Notes under the pieces: generated by a model
Seen by the model: only the letters and a program-made list of their open reading frames with translations
Databases searched by the model: none
Told to the model about the DNA's origin: nothing
In this document: in pieces, positions 24,907 through 35,000 of the stretch
Layout of the letters: every line of letters begins with the position of its first letter
How positions within the stretch are numbered: the stretch's first letter is position 1
Translations under genes and position numbers: made by a program
Source: Cladocopium goreaui
Taxonomy: Eukaryota; Sar; Dinophyceae; Suessiales; Symbiodiniaceae
NCBI GenBank assembly: GCA_947184155.2
Contig: CAMXCT020002013.1
Coordinates: forward strand, 484,501 to 548,500
Direction of reading: 5' to 3'
DNA: 64,000 bases

Positions 24907-25302
24907 TCACGTCGAGCGTTCACGTCGAGCGCGCAATTTGGCAAGGGCTTCCAAGGGGGTGGTGCAAATGTGTGGCGATCCTTGAGCCCTGCGCTGTTTA
25001 CGTTGGGAGTTGTGGGGAGCACGACGGGTGAGGGATAGGGCATGGCTACCGGCGGTATGCTTGAGGGTGTCGACGTATGCGTTGCGCGCTGTTGCAAGGG
25101 AGGTGACTTTGAACCACGGCTGACCGAAATAAAGCTGATGCTTGGACAGAACTTCTTCCTCAATCTGCCTTACCATTTGTTCAGGAGGCGGGGGAGCAAC
25201 TAAGAAACCATCGTGTAGCCACACTAAGGATTGTGTTGGGTGGCGGGCAATGAGGGCACGAATGGTGTCCTCGACAATTATGGCTTCAAAGTGCTCTAGC
25301 AA
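24907..25302 (-). pseudogene. Polymerase palm-like C-terminal piece
   Basis: 131-codon frame overlapping the end of the preceding ORF by a few codons. It reads FEAIIVEDTIRALIARHP, then SLVWLHDGFLVAPPPPEQM and a charged helix. The second piece resembles motif C of family A DNA polymerases (a V-H-D-E strand followed by A-P), and the helix before it resembles the helix before that motif. Together with the DFKGSFYELVRR segment 300 bases upstream it suggests a second, non-RT polymerase fold on this LINE. This is inference from short motifs only. Confidence 0.4.
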
Positions 25303-27440
25303 TCTAAAGCGCTGTCATTATGGTTGACCAGGAACTCTGGGCGGAAACGCGGTAGCAACTGAGTAGTCAGGGTTGTACTCAAAGACCAGAGTTGGCAGAG
25401 GATTGCGCTTACACTAGCACTGGGGGAGTCATCAACAATAGAGCTGAGATATCGGTATGTAGCATCAAGAGAGCTATTGATAATCCTCAGTGGGAGCTGC
25501 TTGATGGTGTCAGGGCAGATTGCTTCTACTTTTTGAATATAGGGGTCTCTGGCTAACTGCGCACGAAACTCGTCGATGGTTGGGAGGGGTACTAAGTCGG
25601 GCGCAAAAAGTAATCCCAGGCGTCGGACAAGTTCATAAAAAGATCCTTTGAAGTCAACTTCACAATGATTCCGCCCGAACAATAAAAGCCTGGCGGCTCT
25701 CGGTAGCCGCTGGCCTCCTATGGTGCAGCAATATCTTCGTCCGTGGTTGTCGGCAGCTTTGGGGGAATAGCCAATTTCAATACTGCAGTTTTGCGGTAGA
25801 CACGGAGAGAGATAGGATTCGATCAGCTGGCGGTGATGAGGGTGAAGGGTCACGTGTTTGCGGAGGAGACCGTGATCAATGCTGGGCCTCTCTACTAGGG
25901 TAAGTATTGGCTGGCTCCAGGGCTGTTCAAAACTTTGAATGTGAAAGCCTCCGACTTGGAAGAGGGCCGTGGGGAATGATGGCTTGATGGACAACGGCAC
26001 AGCATTCCGATTGAAGGCAGCAGGGTCGCTCCTATATTTAGCCAACAAGAACTGAGAGGCTTGCCCTGCCAAGTCATCCGCTATGCTGTTAGCAACCCGC
26101 GGCAGGTATATGAAGAGACTACAAGGGAGATGTAGACTTACGGTTGCACGAATGCTTTCCAATGGTTGGTGCATATCTAGTCTTCGGAGACGGCCTGCAA
26201 ATTGGAAGTACTTAATGACAGGGAGAATATCACCTTGGATGACTACCTTGGGCGTGAGGCCGCGGTTCGATAAAAGCTGCTTAACGACAACCGCAGCTTC
26301 TTCAACAAGATATAAACAGGCCATGATTTCTGCTTCTATATTATCTGAACAATGTGGCAGAGCGACTGACCGACATGCAATAACGCGAGACCGACCACCT
26401 TCTATTACATATATGACATATCCAGCCCCTCCTAAGGAGTCTTCATGCATACAACTGCCATCAAATTGGCCTACGATCTGTATCGAAGGTTCAGATGGGG
26501 TGTCGTCGGGAGGGATTGCTAAGATCAACTCATTAGGACTGATGGACTGAAGAGCTGTAACTGTGCAGAAGGAATCAGGCGAGTTGGGGCAGGCTGGCAC
26601 AATCTTAGCATTAGGGCGGAATCCAGCGACCCGGGCTCGAGCTGGGGCAATGAGGCTAAGCCATGGATGTCCAAGGGGGAGCACTGCGATAGGCTGATCC
26701 GGGGCAATGGATGTAATAGCTGTGCAAACTAGATCGGGAAGTGCTGCAGAGTGGAGAGTAACTGCTTCATTGGCGGCGGTTTGCATGCAACAGGGATGAT
26801 TTTGGTTGTCTGCGCCTGCACTCTGGGGTCTGACGGGCGAGACAGGCTCCGGGAGGAAACGAGTTGGGATCGCTTGCAGAGCATTGTCATGTAAGCGGGT
26901 TAACCATTCAGGGACACTTAGGGGAACTGAGGATGGCGCATGCTGCATGCCTCCATGCTCAAGCAAGAGTCGGCGGAACTGATGTAAAATGTGGCTCGCG
27001 ATCACGCATCCGGCTGTATCGACTCGGGCTAGTTGATCCAATGATTTCACTGGATTGGGGGAAGGTGACAAGATATTAGCAACTAGGACAGGTACTATGC
27101 AGAAACGAGCCCAATGTTGAGAGGAATTGTCTCCATATCCGCACGCTACGCAGGGGGCGAGATCTCGTGCACGGTCACGCCATGAGGCAGGAATAGGATA
27201 AGATCCTCGAGCAGAATCCGCGATGGCATGCCAAGGGGATGCGGCCGGAATCCCCCATCTCTCGCCACTATACAGAGTAGTAGCATTAATATCATGGTCA
27301 TGGCAGCATTTCTCACAGGCTGGGGCAAAATTGAGTCCGAGTGGGTACAAACGGGTGGGAATTCCACAGAGTTGGCATGGCTGCTCAGCCTGCAGCGAGC
27401 CTGAAAGACGAAGCCCGCAGGCATTCATCATCATCCTCAT
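25296..27440 (-). CDS. LINE RNase H and C-terminal palm-like region
   Basis: One open frame of about 714 codons that continues the RT frame after a shift near 27430. It starts with PCQLCGIPTRL and FAPACEKC, a C-x2-C pair twice (zinc ribbon-like), and a second CVACGYGD. RNase H follows: GQFDGSCMHED (first Asp), NIEAEIMACLYL (Glu), VVIQGDILPV (second Asp) and NSIADDLAGQAS (last Asp), about residues 330-470, all four acidic residues present. After this comes about 230 residues not usual for a LINE, with CEVDFKGSFYELVRRLG near residue 620, like motif A of DNA polymerases. It runs into the next frame at 25300. Confidence 0.65.
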   Translation of the reverse strand: MRMMMNACGLRLSGSLQAEQPCQLCGIPTRLYPLGLNFAPACEKCCHDHDINATTLYSGERWGIPAASPWHAIADSARGSYPIPASWRDRARDLAPCVACGYGDNSSQHWARFCIVPVLVANILSPSPNPVKSLDQLARVDTAGCVIASHILHQFRRLLLEHGGMQHAPSSVPLSVPEWLTRLHDNALQAIPTRFLPEPVSPVRPQSAGADNQNHPCCMQTAANEAVTLHSAALPDLVCTAITSIAPDQPIAVLPLGHPWLSLIAPARARVAGFRPNAKIVPACPNSPDSFCTVTALQSISPNELILAIPPDDTPSEPSIQIVGQFDGSCMHEDSLGGAGYVIYVIEGGRSRVIACRSVALPHCSDNIEAEIMACLYLVEEAAVVVKQLLSNRGLTPKVVIQGDILPVIKYFQFAGRLRRLDMHQPLESIRATVSLHLPCSLFIYLPRVANSIADDLAGQASQFLLAKYRSDPAAFNRNAVPLSIKPSFPTALFQVGGFHIQSFEQPWSQPILTLVERPSIDHGLLRKHVTLHPHHRQLIESYLSPCLPQNCSIEIGYSPKAADNHGRRYCCTIGGQRLPRAARLLLFGRNHCEVDFKGSFYELVRRLGLLFAPDLVPLPTIDEFRAQLARDPYIQKVEAICPDTIKQLPLRIINSSLDATYRYLSSIVDDSPSASVSAILCQLWSLSTTLTTQLLPRFRPEFLVNHNDSALDC

Positions 27441-29200
27441 TCACTGCCCACCGCAAGACCGCAAAGCGTGCAACCCCATTAACAGCAAGCTTAGGCACTG
27501 TGGCTAAATGGGTTAACCAAGCCCACGATACCCCGCCTGGTAGAAGTTGTACGCTTACTCTAGATTGCAGATATTGCAGCGCATGCCCTTGGATGGCCTC
27601 GTAAAGACTGAGTTTCAACTGGCGGAGGAATTGGAAGTGTTTTTGTCTGGTGTTTTGTCCTGCAGTTATGCGTAACAAGTTGCCGACTGTGTCAAGTCCG
27701 AGCAGGGGGATCCATATTTGGAAGATGCGTTGGACAACCGCTCCTTGCCTTGTCCCTACATCCGGGTACCCCGGTGAGAGAAAGGCGGTGGAGCCATTTT
27801 GTCTAAGCCAATAACCCAAACACGCTGCAGTGAGTGTGACCGCTGGGTCTAGTGCTGGGGCAATACCTAACCACCTAAATATATGTGGGAGAAAACGTGC
27901 GGCCAGCCATGGCCTGCCAAGGATAAGTTTCGCAGAGCGTTGTTGATATAAATTGATGTCGTCAGGAGTGAAGCCGAAGTGTGTACTTTGGTAGATATTA
28001 AGGGACAGAATAAAGCAGTTGTTGGCTAGGCTTCTTTGCACCACAGAGTGAGCAGGTGTGGCGAAAAGGGCGAGCCGATGGTTGGCTTTGGACATGGCTT
28101 TGGGGTTAATGGCTTGTGTGCCTATAAGTTCTTCTACTGGGGTCCACCCTTGATGGCTACGGGCATATTTACCATATAGTAGCAGACCCAGCGCAGTAGT
28201 TTTTCCTTCAATGAGGTGGGCTCCCCAGTCTGAGCGTTCTAGCGCATTCAGAGTACTTTGGGAGGCTGGGTGGTTCACCAGTACGCTGCACTTGTTGGAG
28301 CGACTACACTGGACAAGGAAAAGTGGGTCAAATTTAGCCATATGCCCTCCGGCTAATATTAAATCAACCTCTGCTGGGGTGAGACACACAAAAAAAATTA
28401 CTCGGCACACGATAGTGGTGGTGCTATAACCTGATCTGTGAACCAATGCTTGCGGCAATGTAGCATGACCTGGTAAACTTCGTGTCCAGTTTAAAGGAGG
28501 GCATTGGTCGATCTGGCCAGAGCTAGCTGCATGCATATTGATCCCACTGGTTCGCCAGCAGTGGTGTTCATCTATTTTGGATGCCAGCAGATTTCAGACG
28601 GATACAAACTTGCCAGGCATCTGAGAGCCATTGCATGCCTGCTGTGGTATCTCCCACCATCGTGGTGTCATCCACATACCCTTGAACTGTCAGCATGCCG
28701 GGGATTCGGTTGAGATAGGTCAAAACCGGGTCCATGGCAACGCAAAAGAGCAGGACTGAAAAGGATCGACCCATGTCAACGCCTGTGACAATCATTTTTG
28801 AGGGTAACAACCTACCTTGGCCTTGTGCCTACATCTTCGAAAAAGGAGTATGTGTCGGGTGTACATGATGATCCACCAGGGGGCTTTACATGCTGATAAA
28901 ATTTGCAAGATCCAGTATGGGTTAATCCGCTCAAATGCTTTGGAAAGGTCCAATGACAGGCATGCACATGGTGCATCTTGGTCTAGAACAGATTGTACGG
29001 ATTGGACAGCACTTTGCGGTTCGCGGAATACATTCAACACCGTTTGAGAGGGGTGGAGTAGCGGAGCAATGGCTCTGGTCATGACTGTCGCGATGCTTCC
29101 GTCTATTACTCTCTCAAATGTCGATGGCAACCCAATGGACGGAAATTATCAGCAGTGGGACCCATTTTGGCTTTCGGGATCCATGCTTAGACTGAGCAAG
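27385..29200 (-). pseudogene. LINE reverse transcriptase, broken
   Basis: Copies element RNA into DNA. Motif 1 reads IPKAKMGPTADNFRPLG near 29150; motif A is LSLDLSKAFERINPYW near 28935; motif B-like GVDMGRSFSVLLFCVAMDP near 28750; motif C is VQGYVDDTTMVGD near 28670. The catalytic Asp residues (LDLS and YVDD) are intact. A frame change near 28800 separates A from B and C. The downstream 28536-27385 frame is the thumb/connection, with LILGRPWLAARFLPHIFRWL typical of the conserved region after the palm. Confidence 0.75.
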
Positions 29201-30086
29201 GGGGAGGGACTGAGGATCTACAGATATCGTTGAGATGCGTGATCATCGCATCAGATGACACTCCAGGGTGTAACAGGCGGTTGGAACCAGAACTTGCGGG
29301 TGGCGAGCATGGCTGCAGACAAGTCCGGTCGGTTTGGCACTGGTTGCCTGCACCGTCCAGAATAGGACCATTATAAAATACAGTTCGCGGGCAACTAGCT
29401 CGCAGTCTCTGCCACAGAGGGGCATTAGTGCCTAGGCCACGACTGTGGGCAGTTTCATCTCTATTCCTAGTGATGAGGTGCTGTTGTTGTAGCTGAAGGT
29501 CAAGGAGCTCGAAACACTTCCAAAGGAAGGTACGAGGAACCGTGATTACAGTGGATGATTGGCAATATTCTTCTAGGGCAGGGCGGAAGCCTGGAAGGGC
29601 CGTCAGAAGCTCTCGTAGCAACCGTTTAGAGATATTGAGAAGTGGCCGATCAGATTGGAGATGTTTCCTCAGCGTGTTGAAATCCCGGGGCCGCTTGGGG
29701 AGTGACATCCACCATTGCCATAATAATGCTTGGAGGGATTCAAATGTGGGGTGGGAGACCAAGCAAAGTCGGCGAACCAGCGATTGGAGTGATGGCCATA
29801 CTTGTCGGGTGTCATGTCGGTCCTTGCCCGGTTGGAAGACACTTGCCGGTATGGTCATATGTAAAGGTAGGTCTGGGCTACTAGCAACTGGCGGTCTGTG
29901 GCGCAATTGGATGGACATGCATGCATGCCCGGCAGACTCAAAAAGACGATCATAGAACACCTGATGTTGGATGAGCCCACGATTCATATATTCTGTCGGA
30001 AGAATGACTTTGTCGATTGATGACGAGCCGTTTGGGCCCCAGAAGGTCGGTTCGTTCATCTTTGACGATATCGTCACCTTGGGCAC
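29187..30086 (-). pseudogene. LINE linker between endonuclease and RT
   Basis: Open for 299 codons. The first 15 or so residues hold the end of the endonuclease (SSSIDKVILP) and HACMSIQLRH, the expected position of the SDH-type catalytic His pair; the rest is helical, W- and L-rich (LQALLWQWWMSLPKRPRDF) as in the region between endonuclease and RT in other LINEs. It ends at a stop at 29187, and the RT continues in other frames. Confidence 0.55.
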
Positions 30087-30564
30087 AACTTAAAATACAG
30101 TGCCAAGTATCAAGGGAGAGGTGATGACCATGATTAAAATCTCCGACAATGAAAAAGGGGTCAGGATGGTCCTGATGATCAGATAGCCATTTGGCAAGCG
30201 TTTCACAGTCTTCTTTAGCACTGCTGGGATGACAATATGCCGAAATCACCGCTCAGGATAAGAACCAGCTGTCGTGTGTTGCAGGAGGCTTGTTCGACAA
30301 CCCAAGACATGCCAATAAATCGATGGCAAATCAGATATTGCCCTTTGGGTCCATAAGGAACAGCAAACCAGATGCAATTGGGATTGGTGCAGTGAAACGG
30401 GATAGGTGCAGCCGTAAACACAACAGGATGAGGCAATTGCTGCCATGGGATGTCAACCCGGGTGTGACAATTCTACGCAGCTGTGTCAAGGTGAAAGGTA
30501 CGCGAGCGTGGAAATTGAACACAGTAGACCGTCCATTTGGCAGGGACGTCACCGAAGGTAGCAA
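29950..30564 (-). pseudogene. AP-like endonuclease domain (EEP), broken
   Basis: The endonuclease nicks target DNA to prime reverse transcription in LINEs. Visible signatures are FFIVGDFNHG (the GDFN motif) near 30150, YGPKGQYLICHRF upstream in another frame, and TFWGPNGSSSIDKVIL near 30040, equivalent to the T-x-x-x-S-x-I-D motif near the end of the family. The pieces lie in three frames (30331-30564, 30215-30436, 29950-30249) and continue in a fourth stretch from 30086. The N-terminal N and E residues of the active site are not confidently placed. Confidence 0.7.
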
Positions 30565-31151
30565 TATGTGCTTACGTCATCAGAAAACAAGAACCGAGAT
30601 TGGCTGCATCCTGGATAGTTGCACTATATCTGCCAGTTACGAAGTAACCCAGACACAGAAAGCCATACTGCAGCTTCACCATACAGCCAGGGGAGCCAGC
30701 ACATCATCAGAAGAACTCAATGCACAGATATCACCACGCACTGATAACGAGTGCAATCTCTCCTACCATGAAGACCAATTGCAAGAGCACTAGCATAGTG
30801 GTGCCTCCCGAACTGAAGTTTGATGCAGTATGATGATTGGAAAAGCTGTACTGAGCGGACTCTGAGTGTGCCCTGAGTGCCGTAGCCTCGCTGTCATTTT
30901 CACCTTAGATCATGTTTCACTCTCCTGTTTCACTGCGGTAGTTTTCTCACCACTTCGTTGCGACCCAGCTTTGTCGGTGTTTGCTCCAAAGTGTCAGGGT
31001 GAATGTCATGCGGTGAAGGCTGCTCTTTGCGATCTCGGGGATCCTGGCTGGGGGGATCCCTGGTTTCCGCATTGGGCTTTGTTGCTTCCTGCACCCTTTG
31101 AAGTGGCCCATGGTGATTTTGTGGTTTTTCCTGTTGTCTTTGTGTTATGGG
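30565..31151. other. 5' flank of LINE endonuclease
   Basis: No clear gene. The minus strand is open from the LTR boundary at 31156 down to 30930, with a basic Q/K/P-rich peptide (ITQRQQEKPQNHHGPLQRV) that could be part of a LINE ORF1 or linker. A plus-strand ORF at 30866-31213 runs into the LTR and is judged spurious. Confidence 0.5.
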
Positions 31152-31156
31152 CCTAC

Positions 31157-31966
31157 TATGGAAATATACACTCCTGTGCATATGGACTGCATGTGCTACG
31201 TTTCCGGATGTAACTTGCATGGTGGCTACAACATGATGTTGTCAATGGTTTATTTGGGCAGAACTCTGAAATTGATGCAGAATGGTTTGAGAACAACTGG
31301 AATTGGTTACAATACCGTGAAGATGCGTTTTATGTGCATGTGAATGTTTTTCGTCGACTTGATGAAGAAGAAGGTTTTTGGAATGGAAATTCATTTGCAA
31401 TGAGTTTTACTGGACTGCAAATGAATTTGGAGATGATTTTGGTATCGACGACTTTTTGAACAAGCTCAACGTTGTTTTTCAAACACATGTGCATGCGTTT
31501 TCAACCACAACCTTGACTGGATTTGTTTTCTGCATGATGCGTTTTATTTTCGGAAGCTGCCAACTATTTTTGTCAACAGTTTGGATGTTTTTGGACTTTG
31601 TGCAAACAGTGCGTTTGAAGAGAAGATGGAAGTGAAGCAGATTTATTTTTGGAAGGATGGTGAATTCATCACCAATGAATTCACCAACATGTTGATGATG
31701 TTTGTCTACCGCCGCCGTTGCATGTTGCAAAGGCAAAGCAGCTGAAACAGAAGAAGTCCAACTATAACATGCTGCATGTGCATGACAGACAACTTGCCTT
31801 CGTGTTTTCCTGTGTGGAAAAAGGATTTGAGAGTTCGCAGTGAAGCTGTCGTGTTTTGGGGAATTCGTGTTTAATTTGTTAAACGCTCGACGCGGAGTTA
31901 AGCCGACCCCTTGCGACGTTAGGAGCGCGACTAGTGGTTGTAATTAGGTCCTGTTGGATTTTCGCA
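31157..31966 (+). repeat. 5' LTR of element 1
   Basis: 810 bp, from TATGGAAATATACACTCC to GGATTTTCGCA, ending in CA directly before the primer-binding site. Matches 42479-43291 except for two substitutions and a 3-bp indel (AAT present in the 3' copy). Confidence 0.95.
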
Positions 31967-31978
31967 TGGTAGCGGAGC
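31967..31978 (+). promoter_or_regulatory. Primer-binding site (initiator Met tRNA type)
   Basis: TGGTAGCGGAGC immediately follows the LTR. It differs by one base from TGGTAGCAGAGC, the complement of a typical initiator tRNA-Met 3' end, the usual primer of copia elements. The same 12 bases follow the 5' LTR of element 2. Confidence 0.8.
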
Positions 31979-32011
31979 GGTTGTGCTCCACGCGTAGTGT
32001 AAGTAGACGCG

Positions 32012-35000
32012 ATGATGCCAGGAAGTAACCAGGGACAAGGACCTAATGGCCAAGGTAGTGCGCTAGGAATGAACTCACTGCAAGTAGGACCAGTAGGGTC
32101 GCCAACGATGAACAGAATGGAAGGAGGAGGTGAGCAGGGCGTAGAAAGAAACACAGGTGTTGCAGGTAATTCGCCAACAGGTGCCGCGATGCAAGCGAAT
32201 GCAGCGGTAGGTAACGCGATGACAACACCGGCCCCGGGCTTAGTTGGAGCAGGGAGCTTAGTTGGAACTGCTGGACACATACTTCCTCAGACACAGAATG
32301 CGTTTGGCATGTATGGACCCATGAGGGGAGGTTTAATGGACCCCAGAAATTATGGGTTGAACCAGTCTTTTCTTGGATGTCAAGGTCATGGATGTAGTGG
32401 TTGTACTGCATGTCAAGGGTATCCAGGTCAGGGTGTGCATGGACAAGGTCTGTTAGGACAAGGTCAGTTCGGACAAGGTCAAGTAGGACAAGGTCTGACA
32501 GGACAAGGTCAGGTAGGACAAGGTCTGCACGGACAAGGGATGCCAGGACAAGGTTGCATGGGAACTGCAGGTCAAAGTGCCCAAGCTAGCACAGGTAGAA
32601 GTCAAGAACCAGGACAGGGGAGTGCATGTTATGGAATGCCATGGATGTCAGGTCATTGCGGTGGTGCCCCAAGTCAAGGAGGACAAGGTCAGGTAGGACA
32701 AGGTCAAACTGGAGGCATGTGCATGGGACCGGACATTGGCGGAGTAACACCCCAGAATCAAAGGTTGCAAGATGTGCTGAGGCTGATGGGAGGTTTGGAA
32801 CCGATGCAGTTAATGCAAGTCAGGCAGGTGATAGGTGAACAGGTTGGCCAGGCTAGAGGTGTACCTGAGATGTTTGGACAAAGAGCCACAGGGAGTTTCC
32901 CCCAAAGCATGGACCCATTGCATGTTCCAGGTTCTTCTGGTGAGTATGTAGGCGATGTATTCGCAAAAAGTGAAAAATGGTTAGGAACCCCTCCAACACC
33001 AGATTGTTCGAAGTGGAACAGTAGGGAAGCAGAAATCCTAGGGTGGCAAGCTTACATCTATGATTTAACAGCCTGGGCGATGCAAGCCAGCCTTGAGTTC
33101 GGAAGTGAGATCGAGCATGCCTGTAGATGGCCAGATCCGTTGCACTGGAATCAATTAGCTGTGCCGCAACGTGCAAGAAGCAGAAGGTTGCTTGCTATTT
33201 TGAGAAGTGCATTTGGAAATCACCCGAGAACTTTGACGTTGATCAATGCGTTCAGTGAAGGGATCAACTTGTGCAATGCGGATGTGGGTGTGAATGCAGA
33301 GTTGCAAGCTTCGAATGGCTTTGAGCTGGTGAGACAGCTGACCCTTGAGTACAGCATCAGGACGAGGAGTGAGGCACTTAGTTTTAGAACGGCATTGGCA
33401 GGAAAGTCTTTTGCACTGCATGGAAACGAAACGAGTGCAAGTACGATTGTGACAGATACAATCAGAAAGATAGACTTTGAAATGGCCAGGTATTCTAAGT
33501 TGCTGGGAACACTGTCAAGTAGAATTGATGCCACAGGGTTGCATGTAGCCGAAGCTGACTTGGTAGCTGTTTTGCTACGTAGTTTGCCTGAAGCAGTCAG
33601 GACGTTTTGTTTGCATCACACTGGAGGTGAGTCGTACCAAGCTTTTAGGGCCACAGCACTGAGATGGGAACAACAGCAGCGTGCTTTCGCTGAGTTCCAC
33701 CCCAAGAAAAATCTATACCAGGTCACCCAGGTAGAAGGTTCAGATGAATCCACTGTGCAATATGATATGTCTGCAAGTGACGGTGATGGAAACTGGAATT
33801 TAGATGCAGTAGGGGGTGTGCGATGTGGTACCTGTGGAAGTAGGAGACACAGTTCAAATGCATGTGATGTTGATTTGTCAAAACTGAAGTGTTTCAAATG
33901 CCAGAAATTTGGCCATATTTCTGCAAATTGCCCAGAGAGAAAGAAAGGAAAAGGAGTAATTAAGGGCAAAGGAAAGCAGAAAGGAAAGAAAGGCAAAGGC
34001 AAAGGTAAAGGTTTTGGCAAGAAAGGAAAAATGAACGAAGTAGGATACGATGAAGAATGGGACAGTGCGGACATGTGGTGGCATGACGATGGTTCTTGGT
34101 GGGAGGACCAGTCATGGTATGAAACTGCACAGGTCTGGAATGACAGTTGGAATGAATCTTGGGATTGCACGTGGCAAGAAGGACAGGAGAATTGGGACGA
34201 ATCTTGGAGTTGGCCTGTGACGGATGAGCAGCAACCTAGTGCAAGTGCAGGTGGAACAACTCAAGGTGTCCAATCCTTAGTGCTGAGTCCCTTGATTTCC
34301 GAGATGTTTTCAGGTTTTTCGACAGGTTTGACACTTGAAACTGAAATTTCAGACGTTTTTGATGATGTTTGCAGTCATTTTTCAACTGATGAAACTGTTT
34401 TTCATGTCTCAATTGCAGGTTTGCAGTGTTTAGAGTCGAATCGACTTTTCTGCACGTGTCAAAACTGCATGACTATTAGTGATGATTTTGGAGCGAACAT
34501 GGAGTGCTGCCAGCTTCGAAACGTGAGACTGAAACTCTTTTTCAACAGGTTACCGCCAGCATGTTTTATTTCTGAACCTGAGTTTTTCATCAGTGGAGAA
34601 TTCGTTCCATTTTCTGACAGTGAATCTGCATGTTCGGTTGTCATGGACACCATGTTTGGAGACGAGTTTGATGACAGTGACAGTGAAACTGAAACGGAAA
34701 CAGAAACGTGTCAACTTTGGAATTTAAACTTTGGATGGTTGCATGAATCAACACCACAGGTAGATTCCAATTTGCTGTGTGGCATGTTTTCAGCAGGAAA
34801 CACCGACCTTTCAGGGACCACTGACAGTTCAGGGACGTTGCATGGAGCCTTACATCGTCCGGTGGCCTTTGATTATGGTTTGCAAGGTGTAGAGGTAGAA
34901 GGTGATGCTGAGGTTTCCCAAGATTTGATTTCTTCAAACTGTCATCGAATTCAGTTGCAAACAGTTGGAACTTCGACCTTTTTGAACATGCAAGATACTG

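Larger units (their letters stand above)
24907..30564 (-). mobile_element. APE-type non-LTR retrotransposon ORF2, frame-broken
   Basis: Minus-strand series of overlapping open frames whose domains are in the order of a LINE ORF2: AP-like endonuclease (30564-29950 and start of 30086 frame), linker, reverse transcriptase (about 29200-28568), RT thumb (28536-27385), Cys-rich zinc-ribbon-like segment and RNase H (27440-25900), and a polymerase-palm-like C-terminus (25700-24907). Reading frame changes are needed near 30400, 30240, 30080, 29130, 28800, 27430 and 25300, so the copy is decayed or carries indel errors. Presence of APE and RNase H together is seen in I-like and related clades. The element could continue 3' through the ORFs at 20.5-15.1 kb. 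Confidence 0.75.

Noticed and set aside
29155..29175. Possible spliced-leader relic (CCCATTTTGGCTTTCGGG)
   Set aside because: Only ACCATTTTGGCT-like similarity, lacking TCAAG, and the sequence codes for RT motif 1 on the minus strand.
30866..31213. Plus-strand 115-codon ORF
   Set aside because: Runs across the CCTAC target site into the LTR of element 1, so it cannot be an ancestral gene, and has no domain.
31157..31966. Small ORFs in the LTRs of element 1 (also at 42423-43061)
   Set aside because: Present in both LTRs simply because LTRs are duplicates; composition is not protein-like and they lie in promoter/leader sequence.
31967..31978. tRNA gene fragment
   Set aside because: The 12 bases match only the 3' end complement of initiator tRNA and sit exactly at the LTR edge, so this is a primer-binding site.
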